Source of the DNA: Succinivibrio sp.
Lineage (GTDB): Bacteria; Pseudomonadota; Gammaproteobacteria; Enterobacterales; Succinivibrionaceae
DNA: 50,762 nucleotides
Direction of reading: 5' to 3'
Assembly (NCBI GenBank): GCA_024693025.1
Contig: JAILLS010000040.1
Location: forward strand, 1-50,762
In this document: piece after piece, positions 17,664 to 25,550 of the stretch
Position numbering within the stretch: the first letter of the stretch is position 1
How the letters are laid out: each line of letters begins with the position of its first letter
Position numbers and translations under genes: made by a program
The notes under the pieces: model-generated
What the model saw: the letters and a program-made list of their open reading frames with translations, nothing else
The model's database searches: none
What the model was told of the DNA's origin: nothing

Positions 17664-18900
17664 GAGCTAGTCTCCTCTTGATATTGCGCGTAGTTGCCAG
17701 GTAATCGAACAAAGGAGCCCAGCAGTTGGCGAACAGAATAGCGAGCATCATGCCTTCCGGGTATGCAGGATTGACGACACGGATCAGAATGACCATGACG
17801 CCGATCAGGATACCGAAGCACCATTTGCCTTGATTGGTGAACGCACTGGAGACCGGATCGGTTGCCATAAAGACAGTACCGAAGGCAAAGCCGCCGAGTA
17901 CGAAATGCCAGGCAAACGGCATTGAGAACATGAAGTTGGTTTCAGAACCGATGGCATTGAACAGGGAGGAGGTCAGGAACGCACCTACCAGCACACCTGC
18001 CATAATTCTCCAGGAAGCAATTCCCGTAGCTAAAATCGCTACAGCTCCGACAATGATCATCAGAGTGGAAACTTCACCGATAGAACCTGAAATATTGCCA
18101 AAGAAAGCGTCAAACCAGGTGATATGCTCACCGGCTGCATTCACCATAGCCTCAATGCCGCCTTCGGACCACTGAGCCAATGGAGTTGCTCCGGAGAAGC
18201 CATCCACCGGGACCCAGCAGGTGGTACCTGAAATCGATGCCGGATAGGCAAAGAACAGGAAGGCACGGCCAGCCAGGGCTGGGTTGACAAAGTTTCTGCC
18301 GGTACCGCCGAACATTTCCTTGGCCACCAGCACGCCGAAGGTAATACCTAAGGCGACCTGCCATAACGGCATGGTAGCAGGAACGATCAGAGCAAACAGC
18401 ACGGAGGTTACGAAGAAGCCTTCGTTAATCTCATGTTTGCGCACCAGGCAGAACAGCACTTCCCAGAAAGCACCAACGGCAAAGGTGACGATATAGATTG
18501 GCAGGAAGTACACTGCACCGATGAGGAACTTGCTGTAAAGTCCTGCATCAGCAGACAGGCAGCCGCCTAACAGCTTGATAATCGCATAGTGATAATCATT
18601 GCTGAACAGTCTATAGCTTGCATTGGCGATGTCATTGGCATTTGGCAGCGAGGCAATGGCCATAATGGTCTGATTGCCCACGTTATACCAGCCGTAGAAC
18701 ATGGCCGGGAACACCGCAAACCACACAATAATCATGATGCGCTTGAGATCAGAGAAATCACGCACATGAGTCTTGCCAGAGGTGACGCGGCCTGAGCTGT
18801 ACAGGAAGGTAAAGGTACCTTCAAACAGCGGATAGAACCAGGCTAGCAGACCACCCTTTGTGAATAGCGGCTCGAACTTCTTTAATATGTCGAGTAACAC
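17647..18900 (-). CDS. nqrB: Na+-translocating NADH:quinone reductase subunit B
   Basis: The large membrane subunit with covalent FMN and riboflavin. The best start is GTG at 18900, not the in-frame TTG at 18921: GGAGG lies 9 bases before the GTG, the N-terminus then aligns with Vibrio NqrB (LKKFEPLF against the equivalent HHFEP region), and the gene begins 4 bases after the nqrA stop instead of overlapping it. The flavinylation motif [10 protein letters not shown] has its threonine at residue 239 in this numbering. [14 protein letters not shown] and [21 protein letters not shown] are highly conserved blocks. Confidence 0.97.
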   Translation of the reverse strand: MLLDILKKFEPLFTKGGLLAWFYPLFEGTFTFLYSSGRVTSGKTHVRDFSDLKRIMIIVWFAVFPAMFYGWYNVGNQTIMAIASLPNANDIANASYRLFSNDYHYAIIKLLGGCLSADAGLYSKFLIGAVYFLPIYIVTFAVGAFWEVLFCLVRKHEINEGFFVTSVLFALIVPATMPLWQVALGITFGVLVAKEMFGGTGRNFVNPALAGRAFLFFAYPASISGTTCWVPVDGFSGATPLAQWSEGGIEAMVNAAGEHITWFDAFFGNISGSIGEVSTLMIIVGAVAILATGIASWRIMAGVLVGAFLTSSLFNAIGSETNFMFSMPFAWHFVLGGFAFGTVFMATDPVSSAFTNQGKWCFGILIGVMVILIRVVNPAYPEGMMLAILFANCWAPLFDYLATTRNIKRRLARVKAE

Positions 18901-18904
18901 TTGT

Positions 18905-20260
18905 TTAGCCCTCCAACTCAATCTTGTCTAGGCTTCTGCGCAGCAGAGGTGCGTAATCAGTTTTGCCCGGGCACACATAGGTGCACAGGGCCACATCTTC
19001 TTCACCTAGCTCCAAGATACCAAGCAGTTTGGCCTGCTCGACATCATTCATATCGATGGCACGAATCAGCATGGTAGCCTCAAATTCAGGAGGCAGCACC
19101 TTCTCATAGGTACCAATTGGCAGAATTGGACGCGGACCACCGTTTAAGGCGGTATTGAAAGTGTAGGCGGCAGGTTTGAACAGGGCAGACAGTACCGTTG
19201 GGGTGGCACTGTGACGAGTCAGACCCGGGCCCATCCAGTTGGCCAGGAAGAACTCGTTCTTGTTCCCTTCCTCAATGAGGCTTACCTGCTGGTGATAACG
19301 GCCCAGATAGGCGAACACACCTTCAGACTTGTAGCCATACAACACGCTGCCTGAGATCTTGCGGACAGCCTGCTCGGACTGGGCAATCTCACCTGCGGTC
19401 AGCTCCTCTACGGACGCGCCCTGCAGAGTCTTGACCAGACGTGGATTGGCAGCCTTCGGGCCGCAGATGGAGATAATGCGCTGAGCATAATATTCACCTT
19501 CCACAAACAGGTGTCCGATGGCAATCACATCCTGATAGCCGATGTACCAGACAGTCTTGTTTTCATCCACAGGGTCAAGATAGTGAATGTGTGTGCCTGG
19601 CAGACCAGCAGGATGAGGACCGACAAAGACTTCCTCTTTGACGTTGGTGGCCTCACAGACCGGCAGGGACTTCTCGTTCTTGCACACATAGATCGGAAAG
19701 CCTCCTAAGCGGCTTAGGACCTTAAGACCATTGGTAAAGGCTTCGGCCTCTGAGTCAATGATGACATTGGCATCAGCAGCCAAAGGATTAGTATCCATGG
19801 CGGTTACAAACAAAGAATGCGGCAGAGTCCCCAGCTGAGGGGTCTTGTCAAATGGGCGGGTTCTGAAAGCAGGCCACATGCCGGCTTCCACAAGCTCATC
19901 TATTACATCCTTTGAGGACAAACCTAACAGTGAGTCAGCCGGAGTCTTTTTAAACTCCACAGCCTCACCCTTAGGATCCACTTCTATTACTAGAGACTGG
20001 AACACTCTGCGCAGACCACGGTTGACAGCCTTGACGGTGCCGGCACATGGAGCGGTAAAGCGTACTCCAGGGGTTTTCTTATCTTCGAAGAGAACCTGTC
20101 CCTTTTTGACTTGCTCGCCAGCTTCCACAGCCATCGACGGACGCAGCCCCACATAATCACAGCCTAACAAGGCGACGTGCTTTACCTGAGGACCGTCACT
20201 GATGGACTGCTGCGGCTTGCCGCCAATGGGCAGATCCAATCCTTTTTTGATGTTTATCAT
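18905..20260 (-). CDS. nqrA: Na+-translocating NADH:quinone reductase subunit A
   Basis: The 451-residue peripheral subunit at the head of the operon, implicated in quinone interaction. It begins [15 protein letters not shown], like other NqrA proteins, and contains [37 protein letters not shown] and the C-terminal LCTYVCPGK. The ATG at 20260 has no strong Shine-Dalgarno. A hairpin lies about 30 bases upstream in the leader. Confidence 0.97.
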   Translation of the reverse strand: MINIKKGLDLPIGGKPQQSISDGPQVKHVALLGCDYVGLRPSMAVEAGEQVKKGQVLFEDKKTPGVRFTAPCAGTVKAVNRGLRRVFQSLVIEVDPKGEAVEFKKTPADSLLGLSSKDVIDELVEAGMWPAFRTRPFDKTPQLGTLPHSLFVTAMDTNPLAADANVIIDSEAEAFTNGLKVLSRLGGFPIYVCKNEKSLPVCEATNVKEEVFVGPHPAGLPGTHIHYLDPVDENKTVWYIGYQDVIAIGHLFVEGEYYAQRIISICGPKAANPRLVKTLQGASVEELTAGEIAQSEQAVRKISGSVLYGYKSEGVFAYLGRYHQQVSLIEEGNKNEFFLANWMGPGLTRHSATPTVLSALFKPAAYTFNTALNGGPRPILPIGTYEKVLPPEFEATMLIRAIDMNDVEQAKLLGILELGEEDVALCTYVCPGKTDYAPLLRRSLDKIELEG

Positions 20261-20287
20261 AGACGTACCAAACTAAAAAAATTTCTT

Positions 20288-20303
20288 GGAGTTTGGAAAC
20301 TCC
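20288..20303 (-). other. Hairpin in the nqrA leader
   Basis: GGAGTTT (20288-20294) and AAACTCC (20297-20303) form an inverted repeat ending 28 bases before the nqrA ATG. On the minus strand a run of seven T follows after about 6 bases, giving a loose resemblance to an attenuator. The remaining gap up to 20671 contains no gene I can support. Confidence 0.4.
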
Positions 20304-20377
20304 TATTCAATCTCTGAGTCAAAAACCAATCGCAACTAGGCTGCACTCAATTTTTAAACACAGACAAATACGTATGG

Positions 20378-20386
20378 ATTTTAGCA
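20378..20386 (-). promoter_or_regulatory. Candidate nqr promoter (extended -10)
   Basis: On the minus strand TGCTAAAAT gives an extended -10 element (TG-N-TAAAAT), which would start transcription near 20371 with a leader of about 110 bases. There is no good -35, so this is a guess among several AT-rich options. Confidence 0.3.
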
Positions 20387-20514
20387 CAACTGAGGGTAAA
20401 AACGCAGACCTGACGGAGGTAAAAATCCGCCCAGATCACGGTGCAATCACACTTTTTTCTGTGAGACAGCTCAACTTTTTGAAGTTTTATTTAAGAACTG
20501 ATCTGATGAATCTG

Positions 20515-20538
20515 TTAAGTTAGCAAAGACTAACTTAA
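20515..20538. repeat. Inverted repeat upstream of nqr
   Basis: TTAAGTTAG (20515-20523) and CTAACTTAA (20530-20538) are perfect 9-bp arms with a 6-base spacer, in the 411-base gap between ampG and nqrA. No T-run follows on either strand, so a protein-binding site is as likely as a hairpin. Confidence 0.45.
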
Positions 20539-20671
20539 AGCTTTATAAACGTGAGATTTACAAACTCTTTTACAAACATGCAATAACCTTGACGTAACAT
20601 TTAAACCTGACTTACGGCCAGCAGATCCTCAAGATGCGAGCAAAATCACACATGCTCAGCCTGCACCGGCC

Positions 20672-21964
20672 TCAGTCTTTCTGCTCCCTGTGTTCGGCCA
20701 GATTTAAGACTTCCTCATGGAAGGGCGCAACCTTAAAGAGCAGCAGCATCCCCGGAATAGCGAGCAGCATACAGAGCAGATAGAAATTGACCCAGCCGAG
20801 GTTATCCACGAGAAAGCCAGTTGTGGCGTTGCAGAAGGTACGCGGTACCGCCGAGAGCGAGGTGAGCAGCGCAAGCTGAGTGGCCGTATAGGCTTTATTG
20901 GTCTGCGCACAGATAAAAGCCACAAAGGCAGCGGTACCGAGGCCTACGCCCAGGGCCTCAGAGCCTACCACCACGGTCAGAAGCCAGATGGAAGGAGTAC
21001 CCGCCTCCCCGGCCTTGGCTAGATAGGCAAAGCCTGCGATGGCGATAAGCTGCGCGGCACCGAAAATCCACAGCGCCTTGTTGATGCCGAGCCTCAGCAT
21101 CCAGATCCCGCCTAACAGCGCACCGAGAATGGAGCACCACAGACCGGCATTCTTAGCGACAATGCCTATGGTGGTCTTGGTATAGCCAAGCTTCAGATAG
21201 AAAGGTGTGGCTAAAGCCGTACACATGGAATCGCCGAGCTTGTACAGAAACACAAAGGCCAGCACCAGCAGGGCAGACTTGACCCCATGCCGCGACATAA
21301 ATTCAGCCCAGGGCTTGACCACGGCATCGCTTAAAGTCCGAGGAGCAGCCTGACTGTTATGCTCCTTCAGACAGCAGGTCAGAGCAAGACCCGGCAGCAT
21401 AAAGGCTGCGGTTATCCAGAATACGGTGGACCAGGGCAGCAGATCTGCCAGGATCAGGGACAGACTGCCAGGAATCAGCGCTGAGGCTCTGTAGGCATTG
21501 ACAAAAAGCGAATTGCCCAGGCCCAGCTCCCGGTCGGTCAGAAGCTCACGGCGATAGGCATCGATGGCGATATCCAGAGTAGCCGAAGAGAAGGCGAGCA
21601 CAAAGGCACAGGTCACCACATAAAAGAGCTGCGCCTGCGGATTGAGCTGCCCGAGCATCGCCACGGAGAGCAGCACCAGCACATGCATGAGCAGCATCCA
21701 GCTGCGCCTACGCCCCAGGCCTAAGAGATTGAAGCGGTCGGTGAGCGGTGCCCACAGAAATTTCCAGGTATAGGGAAACATGACCAGGGACATCACCCCG
21801 ATGGTCTTCAGATCTACACCTTCCGTCTGCATCCAGGCTGACATCAGATTGAGCAGCACAAACAGCGGCAGACCAGAGGAGAAGCCGAGGACAATGCAGA
21901 TCCCCATTCTGCGCGAGAACAGTTCGGAGAGCAGGGAGCGTTTAGCAGGTTTAGTCTCTGACAT
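20672..21964 (-). CDS. ampG: AmpG-family muropeptide permease
   Basis: A 430-residue, 12-helix major-facilitator protein that imports anhydro-muropeptides for cell-wall recycling. The N-terminal GFSSGLPLFVLLNLMSAWMQ and PYTWKFLWAPLTDRF (about residues 28-80) are the AmpG/PAT signature; SATLDIAIDAYRRELL follows in helix 4. It starts 9 bases after yajQ and is the last gene of the pheST-xseB-ispA-dxs-yajQ run. Its Shine-Dalgarno is weak (AGG), consistent with coupled translation. Confidence 0.93.
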   Translation of the reverse strand: MSETKPAKRSLLSELFSRRMGICIVLGFSSGLPLFVLLNLMSAWMQTEGVDLKTIGVMSLVMFPYTWKFLWAPLTDRFNLLGLGRRRSWMLLMHVLVLLSVAMLGQLNPQAQLFYVVTCAFVLAFSSATLDIAIDAYRRELLTDRELGLGNSLFVNAYRASALIPGSLSLILADLLPWSTVFWITAAFMLPGLALTCCLKEHNSQAAPRTLSDAVVKPWAEFMSRHGVKSALLVLAFVFLYKLGDSMCTALATPFYLKLGYTKTTIGIVAKNAGLWCSILGALLGGIWMLRLGINKALWIFGAAQLIAIAGFAYLAKAGEAGTPSIWLLTVVVGSEALGVGLGTAAFVAFICAQTNKAYTATQLALLTSLSAVPRTFCNATTGFLVDNLGWVNFYLLCMLLAIPGMLLLFKVAPFHEEVLNLAEHREQKD

Positions 21965-21973
21965 GTCGGAGGC

Positions 21974-22462
21974 CTAATCTCTGAAATTATCAAACTGCAG
22001 AGGCTGTTCAAACTTGCCTGCCTTGACCAGCGCGATGCAGCTTTGCAGATCATCTTTCTTCTTGCCGCTCACTCTGACGGCATCCCCGTCGATCTTGGCA
22101 TCCACCTTGAGTTTGGCATCCTTGATGGTCTTGATAATCTTCTTGCCCAGCTCCTTGTCAATCCCTTCCTTGAAGGTGACAGTCTGCAGCGATCTCTTGC
22201 CGGAACGGGTGATCTCCTGAAAATCGGCCATCATCACATCCAGCCCGCGCTTGATGAGCTTCTGCCGCAGAATATCATCCATCTGCTGAATCTGAAAGTC
22301 TTCAGGAGCGGAGAGCTTGACCTGATTGGCATTCTTGTCAAACTCAAAACTCGACTCGGTGCCGCGAAAATCAAAGCGGCTTGACACCTCGCGGTTGGCG
22401 TTGTCCACCGCATTCTGGACTTCATCTTTCTTTAATTTGGAGACAATATCAAAAGAAGGCAT
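21974..22462 (-). CDS. yajQ: YajQ-family nucleotide-binding protein
   Basis: A 162-residue cytoplasmic protein of the YajQ/UPF0234 family: two ferredoxin-like halves, members of which bind nucleotides and, in Xanthomonas and Pseudomonas, cyclic di-GMP. Blocks: MPSFDIVSK, NAVDNANREVSSRFDFRGT near the N-terminus and DAKIDGDAVRVSGKKKDDLQ near the C-terminus. GAGGA lies 5 bases before the ATG; dxs ends 13 bases upstream. Confidence 0.95.
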   Translation of the reverse strand: MPSFDIVSKLKKDEVQNAVDNANREVSSRFDFRGTESSFEFDKNANQVKLSAPEDFQIQQMDDILRQKLIKRGLDVMMADFQEITRSGKRSLQTVTFKEGIDKELGKKIIKTIKDAKLKVDAKIDGDAVRVSGKKKDDLQSCIALVKAGKFEQPLQFDNFRD

Positions 22463-22475
22463 AACATTCCTCAGG

Positions 22476-24338
22476 TTAAACTAAAAATTCGGCGATGCGC
22501 TGTGCCATCCCCTCAGCATCGAGTCTCAGATCATGGAGGATCTCCTGACGGGTACCCTCAAAGAGGAACTTGTCAGGAATACCGCAAAGATGAACCTGAC
22601 AGTGACACCCCGCCGTACTCAGATACGTGGCGATCTCCTCGCCGACTCCGCCCTGCAGATTGCCCTCTTCGAGGGTCACAAGATGCTCATGCGTGGCGGC
22701 AAGCTTATCAATGAGCGCATAATCAAGCGGTTTGACAAAACGCATATCCACCAGGGTATAGTCTTTTTCACGGCAGAGCTCTAAAAGATCCTGAACTAAA
22801 GGACCAAAGCCCAGGACTGCCACGTGCGCTCCTGCATGCAGCATCCTGCCTTCCCCCAGCGGGATGGTGCCAGTCACATCAATCCTGTCAAGCTCCCCTG
22901 CTCCTGAGCAGCGCGGATAGCGTACTACGACCGGATGCTTGCAGGTATAGGCCGTATTGAGCATGAGATAAAGCTCATCTAGGGTTGACGGCGTCATAAT
23001 GGTCAGATTCGGCACCGTGCGCAGAAAGGCCAGATCAAACACGCCCTGATGCGTAGGTCCGTCAGGCCCGACAATCCCGCCGCGGTCGATCACCAGCATA
23101 TAAGGCAGATCCTGAATAGCAAAATCATGGATGACCCCATCATAGGCGCGCTGCAGGAAAGAAGAATAAATATTGACAATAGGATGCAGTCCGCCTGCCG
23201 AAAGCCCCGAGGCAAAGACCATGGCATGCTGCTCGGCAATGCCCACATCAAAGAAGCGCTCCGGATACTGCTTGGCAAATTCAACCATGGCAGAGCCCAC
23301 CGGCATGGCCGGGGTAATCCCCACCAGCTGCGGCTCAAGCGCAGCTTTTTGGCACAGCCAGTTGCCAAAGGCCTGTGAAAAAGAGCGATCGTGCGGTTTA
23401 GGAGTAGGTGTAATGCCGCGCTCCGGATCAAAGGTCGGTACGCCGTGATAGCTGATGGGATCCTCTTCAGCCGGAGCATAGCCCTTGCCCTTGCGGGTCA
23501 CGATATGCAGAAACTGCAGTCCGCCCATCTCCTTGAGATTTTTCAGCAGATTGACAAGCTCCACCACATCATGGCCGTCGACCGGCCCCACATAGTTAAA
23601 GCCCATCTCCTCAAACAGCGTGCCCGGCATCACCAGGCCCTTTAAATGCTCCTGTGCCCGCATCGCCAGCTCATGAATTGCCGGCAGCTTCTTGAGCACC
23701 TGATGCCCGCCTTTGACGAGCTTGACATAGTGCGGATTGGTCAGAATGCGGGTCAGTCCCTTGGCCACCGAGCCCACATTGTGCGAAATGCTCATCTCGT
23801 TGTCATTTAGGATCACGAGCAGATCAAGGCCAGAAATGGAGCCGGCATTATTCATCGCCTCATAGGCAGCTCCGCCGGATAAGGCTCCATCACCGATCAC
23901 GGCGATAACCTTCTTATCCTGCCTGAGATTACGGGCCGCCACGGCAAGCCCCAGAGCCGAACCGATTGAGGTGGAGGCATGTCCCGTGGAGATCAGATCA
24001 TACGGAGTTTCACCGCGCCAGATAAAGGCATGCAGACCATTTTTCTGCCGAATGGTCTTGAGCTCCTCGCGATGTCCCGTCAGCATTTTATGCGGATAGG
24101 ACTGATGGCCGACATCCCACACCAGTTCGTCATGCGGTGTGTTATAGACATAATGCAGAGCCACAGTCAGTTCGACTACAGCAAGTCCTGAAGCCAAATG
24201 TCCGGCGGTTTTACTCACCGTGTCGACCAGATACTCCCGCATCTGCCCGCACAGCTTAGGTAAATCCTCAGGTTTTAAAGCTCTCAAATCCGCAGGGGAA
24301 TTGATCTGCTCCAGTAAATCGGTATTGAGGTAAGTCAA
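22476..24338 (-). CDS. dxs: 1-deoxy-D-xylulose-5-phosphate synthase
   Basis: The first enzyme of the methylerythritol phosphate route, condensing pyruvate with glyceraldehyde 3-phosphate on thiamine diphosphate. At 620 residues it is full length. The ThDP-binding motif runs from GDGALSGG (149-156) to NDNEMS (178-183); the glutamate of IAEQHA and DVGHQSYPHK are also conserved. The start is TTG at 24338: AGGGA is 8 bases upstream and there is no alternative that keeps the conserved N-terminus. It starts one base after the ispA stop, so it is translationally coupled. Confidence 0.97.
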   Translation of the reverse strand: MTYLNTDLLEQINSPADLRALKPEDLPKLCGQMREYLVDTVSKTAGHLASGLAVVELTVALHYVYNTPHDELVWDVGHQSYPHKMLTGHREELKTIRQKNGLHAFIWRGETPYDLISTGHASTSIGSALGLAVAARNLRQDKKVIAVIGDGALSGGAAYEAMNNAGSISGLDLLVILNDNEMSISHNVGSVAKGLTRILTNPHYVKLVKGGHQVLKKLPAIHELAMRAQEHLKGLVMPGTLFEEMGFNYVGPVDGHDVVELVNLLKNLKEMGGLQFLHIVTRKGKGYAPAEEDPISYHGVPTFDPERGITPTPKPHDRSFSQAFGNWLCQKAALEPQLVGITPAMPVGSAMVEFAKQYPERFFDVGIAEQHAMVFASGLSAGGLHPIVNIYSSFLQRAYDGVIHDFAIQDLPYMLVIDRGGIVGPDGPTHQGVFDLAFLRTVPNLTIMTPSTLDELYLMLNTAYTCKHPVVVRYPRCSGAGELDRIDVTGTIPLGEGRMLHAGAHVAVLGFGPLVQDLLELCREKDYTLVDMRFVKPLDYALIDKLAATHEHLVTLEEGNLQGGVGEEIATYLSTAGCHCQVHLCGIPDKFLFEGTRQEILHDLRLDAEGMAQRIAEFLV

Positions 24339-24339
24339 A

Positions 24340-25227
24340 CTAATGATCCCTAGTTACGCAAAATACAGCAAACTGACGTAAAAGCTCAGTGTCAAAGGAC
24401 AAGGAACTTAGCGCGTTTATTGCCTGATCTGAAGCTTCCGCCGCCAGGCGCTTGGAAGTCTCAAGACCTAAAAGCGCAGGATAGGTGCTCTTATTGAGAC
24501 TGACATCGCTCAAAGCGGTCTTCCCCATCACGGCTGTATCGCCAACCACATCTAAAACATCATCCCAGATCTGAAAGGCAAGCCCTACCTGCTTTGCATA
24601 CTCTTCAAGAGTCTTGAGCAGTTTCTCATCCTCCCGCCCGGAGGCCATGGCCCCCATCAGCACCGCGGCCTGAATGAGAGCGCCGGTTTTCTTGGCATGC
24701 AGCAGTCTTAAGCTCTCAAGCGGGATTTTGACGTTTTCCGCCAGAAGATCCAAAGCCTGTCCGCCACACATGCCACGATAGCCTGCAAATCTGGCCAGGG
24801 CCGCACTCAGCCTGACCACGCTCTCTGGTCTAAGACCTGAGCGCGGATCGGAGAGCAGCTCAAAGGCCAGAGCCTGCAGGGTATCACCCGCCAGCAGCGC
24901 CAGGGCCGGGCCAAACTTTACATGTACGGTCTCTCTGCCCCGTCTGAGCTTATCATTATCCATCTCCGGCATATCGTCATGAATGAGTGAATATGCATGA
25001 ATGCACTCACAGGCCGCCGCTACATAATCAAGCTGCTCCTCACGCACAGAGAGCATGGTGCCGGTGGCATAGACTAAAAGCGGGCGCGCACGTTTGCCGC
25101 CAAGCAGCAGGCCGTAGCGGATAGCCTCTTTGAGGCTGGGCACCTCATCATCAAGCTCATCGATATAATGCTCCATAAAGGCATTGATGCGTGAGCAGAC
25201 ATATGCAGAATATTCTTGTAAATTCAT
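24340..25227 (-). CDS. ispA: Farnesyl diphosphate synthase (polyprenyl synthetase)
   Basis: Builds C15 prenyl diphosphate from IPP and DMAPP for quinone and undecaprenyl synthesis. The first aspartate-rich motif is DDMPEMD (84-90) and the second DDVLD (222-226); GGKRARP (43-49) binds diphosphate. At 295 residues it matches E. coli IspA. The gap to xseB is 3 bases and to dxs 1 base, the conserved xseB-ispA-dxs order. Confidence 0.96.
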   Translation of the reverse strand: MNLQEYSAYVCSRINAFMEHYIDELDDEVPSLKEAIRYGLLLGGKRARPLLVYATGTMLSVREEQLDYVAAACECIHAYSLIHDDMPEMDNDKLRRGRETVHVKFGPALALLAGDTLQALAFELLSDPRSGLRPESVVRLSAALARFAGYRGMCGGQALDLLAENVKIPLESLRLLHAKKTGALIQAAVLMGAMASGREDEKLLKTLEEYAKQVGLAFQIWDDVLDVVGDTAVMGKTALSDVSLNKSTYPALLGLETSKRLAAEASDQAINALSSLSFDTELLRQFAVFCVTRDH

Positions 25228-25230
25228 TCT

Positions 25231-25548
25231 TTAAAAGGGCACGTCATCACTTGAGAAATCACTGGAGGCAGAAGCTCCCTCCTGACTGCTCTCCTGTGCT
25301 GCTAAGCCATCCTCCGCATCTTCACTCTCAAGTTCACCTGAGAGCATTTTCTGGGTATTGAGCTTGACCGTCTCAATCTTCTGCGTCATATCATCGAGAG
25401 TCTTCTTGCAGGATAAAGCCAGCTTCATCCCGTCAGTATAAGCCTGAATCGACTCATCCAGGCTCAGCTGTCCGCTCTCAAGCCTGGCAGTAAGTGCTTC
25501 AAGCTGACCAAGCCGCTCTTCTAGCGAACTCATCTTGCCGGCAGCCAT
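25231..25548 (-). CDS. xseB: Exodeoxyribonuclease VII small subunit with SSB-like tail
   Basis: The small subunit of exonuclease VII, a single-strand-specific nuclease; several copies decorate the large subunit XseA. Residues 6-70 give the family's helical hairpin (LEERLGQLEALTARLESGQLSL and EAYTDGMKL-type second helix). Compared with the ~80 residues of E. coli XseB this one has 105, the extra being an acidic, Ser-rich tail ending DFSSDDVPF. That ending closely copies the SSB C-terminal tip (DFDDDIPF). GAGGA is 7 bases before the ATG at 25548; a second in-frame ATG at residue 6 is possible. It begins 2 bases after pheT. Confidence 0.93.
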   Translation of the reverse strand: MAAGKMSSLEERLGQLEALTARLESGQLSLDESIQAYTDGMKLALSCKKTLDDMTQKIETVKLNTQKMLSGELESEDAEDGLAAQESSQEGASASSDFSSDDVPF

Positions 25549-25550
25549 GG

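Noticed and set aside
18901..18921. TTG start for nqrB overlapping nqrA
   Set aside because: The GGAGG ribosome site lies inside this extension, and GTG 18900 gives the family-matching N-terminus.
20293..20523. 76-codon frame on the plus strand between ampG and nqrA
   Set aside because: It needs a TTG start with no usable ribosome site, has no domain or bias, and covers the region expected to hold the nqr promoter.
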